A stretch of 64,000 nucleotides of DNA from Myxococcales bacterium 68-20 (lineage in GTDB: Bacteria; Myxococcota_A; Polyangia; Polyangiales; Polyangiaceae): positions 369,962 through 433,961 of the forward strand of contig MKVQ01000043.1 in NCBI GenBank assembly GCA_001899635.1, in the 5' to 3' direction. This document shows positions 63,201-64,000 of this stretch, in pieces (the stretch's first letter is position 1; each line of letters begins with the position of its first letter). A program made the position numbers and the translations under genes. The notes beneath the pieces are model-generated. The model searched no databases, was not told the origin of the DNA, and saw nothing but the letters and a program-made list of their open reading frames with translations.

Positions 63201-63438
63201 AGGCGTCGATCGTGATGCTGTTGGCGCGGATGACGAGGTTCCCGGTGCCCGGCGTACCGTTGTAGCTCGGCACGATGATCTTCGAGCCGTTCGTGATCGA
63301 CACGACGCCGTACGACAGCGAACCGCCCAACGTCATCGTCTGATTGTCGAGAATGAGATCGGCGCCATGGGCGTGAACGGGTACCGCGATGACACCGACG
63401 GCGACGAGCCACCCGAACAGCGCGCGACGAGGAGACAT
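60283..63438 (-). CDS. Large secreted surface protein: VWA-like domain, MopE metal-binding repeats and MYXO-CTERM tail
   Basis: A 1051-residue exported protein. The signal peptide ends near AHG-A25. A Gly/Asn-rich beta-helix-like region (about 27-290) has LVIRANSITIDASSSIVAKG and GGGGAGGSVLLVGDS. A Cys-rich part (about 290-440) follows. The VWA-like domain (about 488-780) has LVVIGTSGSM, where the first MIDAS Asp is Gly495, and VILLTDGAESC. MopE motifs such as VCDGFDNDFNG, TCNGLDDNCNGLVDEAFP, VCNGLDDDCDGVIDND and VCDGKDNDCNGTVDD are calcium-binding repeats. The end, CACSLPGERSPEPRGALLCA plus a hydrophobic stretch and FRRRPRR, is a MYXO-CTERM sorting signal, so it is likely displayed on the cell surface. 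Confidence 0.88.
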   Translation of the reverse strand: MSPRRALFGWLVAVGVIAVPVHAHGADLILDNQTMTLGGSLSYGVVSITNGSKIIVPSYNGTPGTGNLVIRANSITIDASSSIVAKGSGYQGALCLDGAGPVSTPLAGGRGGCGVLDSGGGGAHRGAGGRGTKDCSPAGCMFPQDYEENCVGAVNAGACVSYNGCRDNDGLPSVAGLPYQHSPYAVEFGAAGGDKGCRDSDGFTPSTGTTVALAGGNGGGRIVLVAANAAQTGALTVNGTINANGNRGCASGNDSGGGGAGGSVLLVGDSVTIGSTARVTAAGGRGGDSQPKCLSCTTNADCGSGQTCQSGRCTPCNCTPCISNAQCNAALGQTCKSLGGSLGNVCADASNRCTPVPSTYEENECKGTQTSGTCDDCGGGGGGGLINVLSRVASVNPLATFDVRGAFGGLCPSCSGMAGGAPGELRIDGAYVGEVCDGFDNDFNGAVDDGLPPLNCGGNIVPSCINGVPQQCPANVPACVGPVNDTRPRFLVVIGTSGSMLLDPAGNPTFGDGSLGHVGVDTASDVDIIEGNNSKLFMAKSALNDVLAAFPDADFALARFHQDVSSNQSCNTASWCECQQACYSYDDPRNNMTPAHPAAPGCNMAALYPSAGYPPALNSNITIGWANQADCINYAGSCGSPRRGADVLVGFEKPRTQASMWIDGKETAFNSSTLAGDHCNFAGGGDCELRATGPTPLADSLLAAADYLKPTIQCDGNLPCRKYSVILLTDGAESCMGDPVAAATALKSAVPGVDVPVHVVGLGVRPSEVAQLHGVAAAGGTGTAVLTSDANGLSDALANIVMAVSPNRETCNGLDDNCNGLVDEAFPDKGQACDDGKLGVCKGTGVRVCNAAQDGTTCQIMTPGMAPGVEVCNGLDDDCDGVIDNDPSDGNQPCGVAIGACSQGVTACIDGALQCVGGSGPELEVCDGKDNDCNGTVDDVADKGAPCELGGVPGVLDCQIGAGLVCVVTTDADAGAGRPDGGAVLDGGAHADAGAIADSGASPPEDELTAPFVEGGGCACSLPGERSPEPRGALLCAVAIGVAVFRRRPRR

Positions 63439-63583
63439 AGCGGCGGATCATCGCTCGCTTCCTTCGCTTCGTCACGCACGCACTGCTGACTCCGGCGCGA
63501 GAATCCATCTCGTCTTTGGCGGCCGGCCGCCAACCGGCCGGTAAACAAGGGGGAGCATCGCGTGTTATCACCGAGGGCTCGAG

Positions 63584-64000
63584 ATGCCGAGCGGCGTAGT
63601 CCTCCGCGACTTTGGTTGTGCGATCTGCGGAGCGCCGCGAACGACGCTCGAGGATGCACTCGTCGTTCTCTGTCTGCATTGCGGCGGTGTCCTGACGAGC
63701 ACGGGCGACGGAGGCGCCTGGCATGACGTCGTCGAGCGACATGCCGATGGGCTCCGCATGCTCGTCAAGCCTTCACAGGCGAGCGCGCGCCTCCTCGCCG
63801 TGAGCCTCTCGATGTCGAAGGCCAGCGAGCGATCCACGTGGCGCCTGCTCTGCGAAGAGCAGAACCTGCTCGCCCCGATCGTGCATTCGAGGTACGTGGC
63901 GCCGCTCCCGGCCGAGCCGACGGCGCGCGCCGCCTTCGTCCGAGACAGCGTTGCGATGCAAGAGATCTGCACGTTCGACGCAAGCGTCGTCGCGCTCATG
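63584..64000 (+). CDS. Zinc-ribbon protein, cut by the right window edge
   Basis: An open frame of 139 codons from the ATG at 63584 to the window end, with GAGGG 9 bases upstream. The N-terminus has CAICGAP and, 19 residues on, CLHCGG, a four-Cys zinc ribbon. A mixed alpha/beta region follows (DVVERHADGLRMLVKPSQAS, ARLLAVSLSMSKASERSTWR). It continues beyond the edge, so length and function cannot be given. It is divergent from the MopE-like gene. Confidence 0.7.
   Translation, partial: MPSGVVLRDFGCAICGAPRTTLEDALVVLCLHCGGVLTSTGDGGAWHDVVERHADGLRMLVKPSQASARLLAVSLSMSKASERSTWRLLCEEQNLLAPIVHSRYVAPLPAEPTARAAFVRDSVAMQEICTFDASVVALM

Overview
The window is GC-rich, densely coded DNA that reads as chromosome of a myxobacterium (phylum Myxococcota, probably class Polyangia). 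The evidence is a MYXO-CTERM sorting tail, a Stig1-type Cys-rich lipoprotein, MopE-type calcium-binding repeats, three Ser/Thr protein kinases, many lipoproteins with Pro/Asp-rich linkers, type IV pilus genes and an HNH endonuclease of the family common in this group. The lineage call is inference from gene content. I see no tRNA, rRNA, CRISPR array, prophage or recognisable insertion sequence. The codon style is uniform throughout.

Layout. At 1-874 there is a left-truncated HNH endonuclease gene, followed by about 1 kb without genes that carries a degenerate tandem repeat. At 1965-4924 lies pilM-pilN-pilO-pilP on the minus strand. It closes with a strong hairpin, and pilQ is not next to it. 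At 5061-12557 come a possible frameshifted small gene, a LysM/M15 peptidase, a phosphodiester-glycosidase-like membrane protein, a FIST sensor protein, an RluD-type pseudouridine synthase and a kinase. A 21-23 bp minisatellite separates that kinase from a divergent kinase with a zinc ribbon. At 14230-17295 three successive hairpins precede a translationally coupled MetE-like protein and a hybrid histidine kinase.

At 17300-24425 is an iron island. An imelysin, di-heme oxidoreductase, imelysin and HTTM operon lies beside small unknown proteins and a hemerythrin protein. Three near-identical Fur-type palindromes sit at the promoters. At 24544-31562 a kinase with a long alpha-helical tail is translationally coupled to an HD/DUF4388/TPR protein. 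At 31826-34555 is a protein built like a heavy-metal P-type ATPase but lacking the catalytic aspartate, the CPC motif, TGES and GDGxxD. It is the most unusual gene in the window.

From 34700 the content is mostly housekeeping and envelope: argD, a HAD phosphatase, an RlmI-type methyltransferase, a porin-like protein, lnt, a repeat-bearing lipoprotein, an HU-like protein and ybeY. A glycosyltransferase, C45 acyltransferase and LolA operon follows. After it come a GNAT enzyme, an OmpA protein with a Stig1 lipoprotein, thyA-folA with a lipoprotein and a BtuF-like protein, the LpoB/COG3014 pair, a VKOR-DsbA fusion, RNase R and a large MopE/VWA surface protein. A zinc-ribbon gene runs off the right edge.
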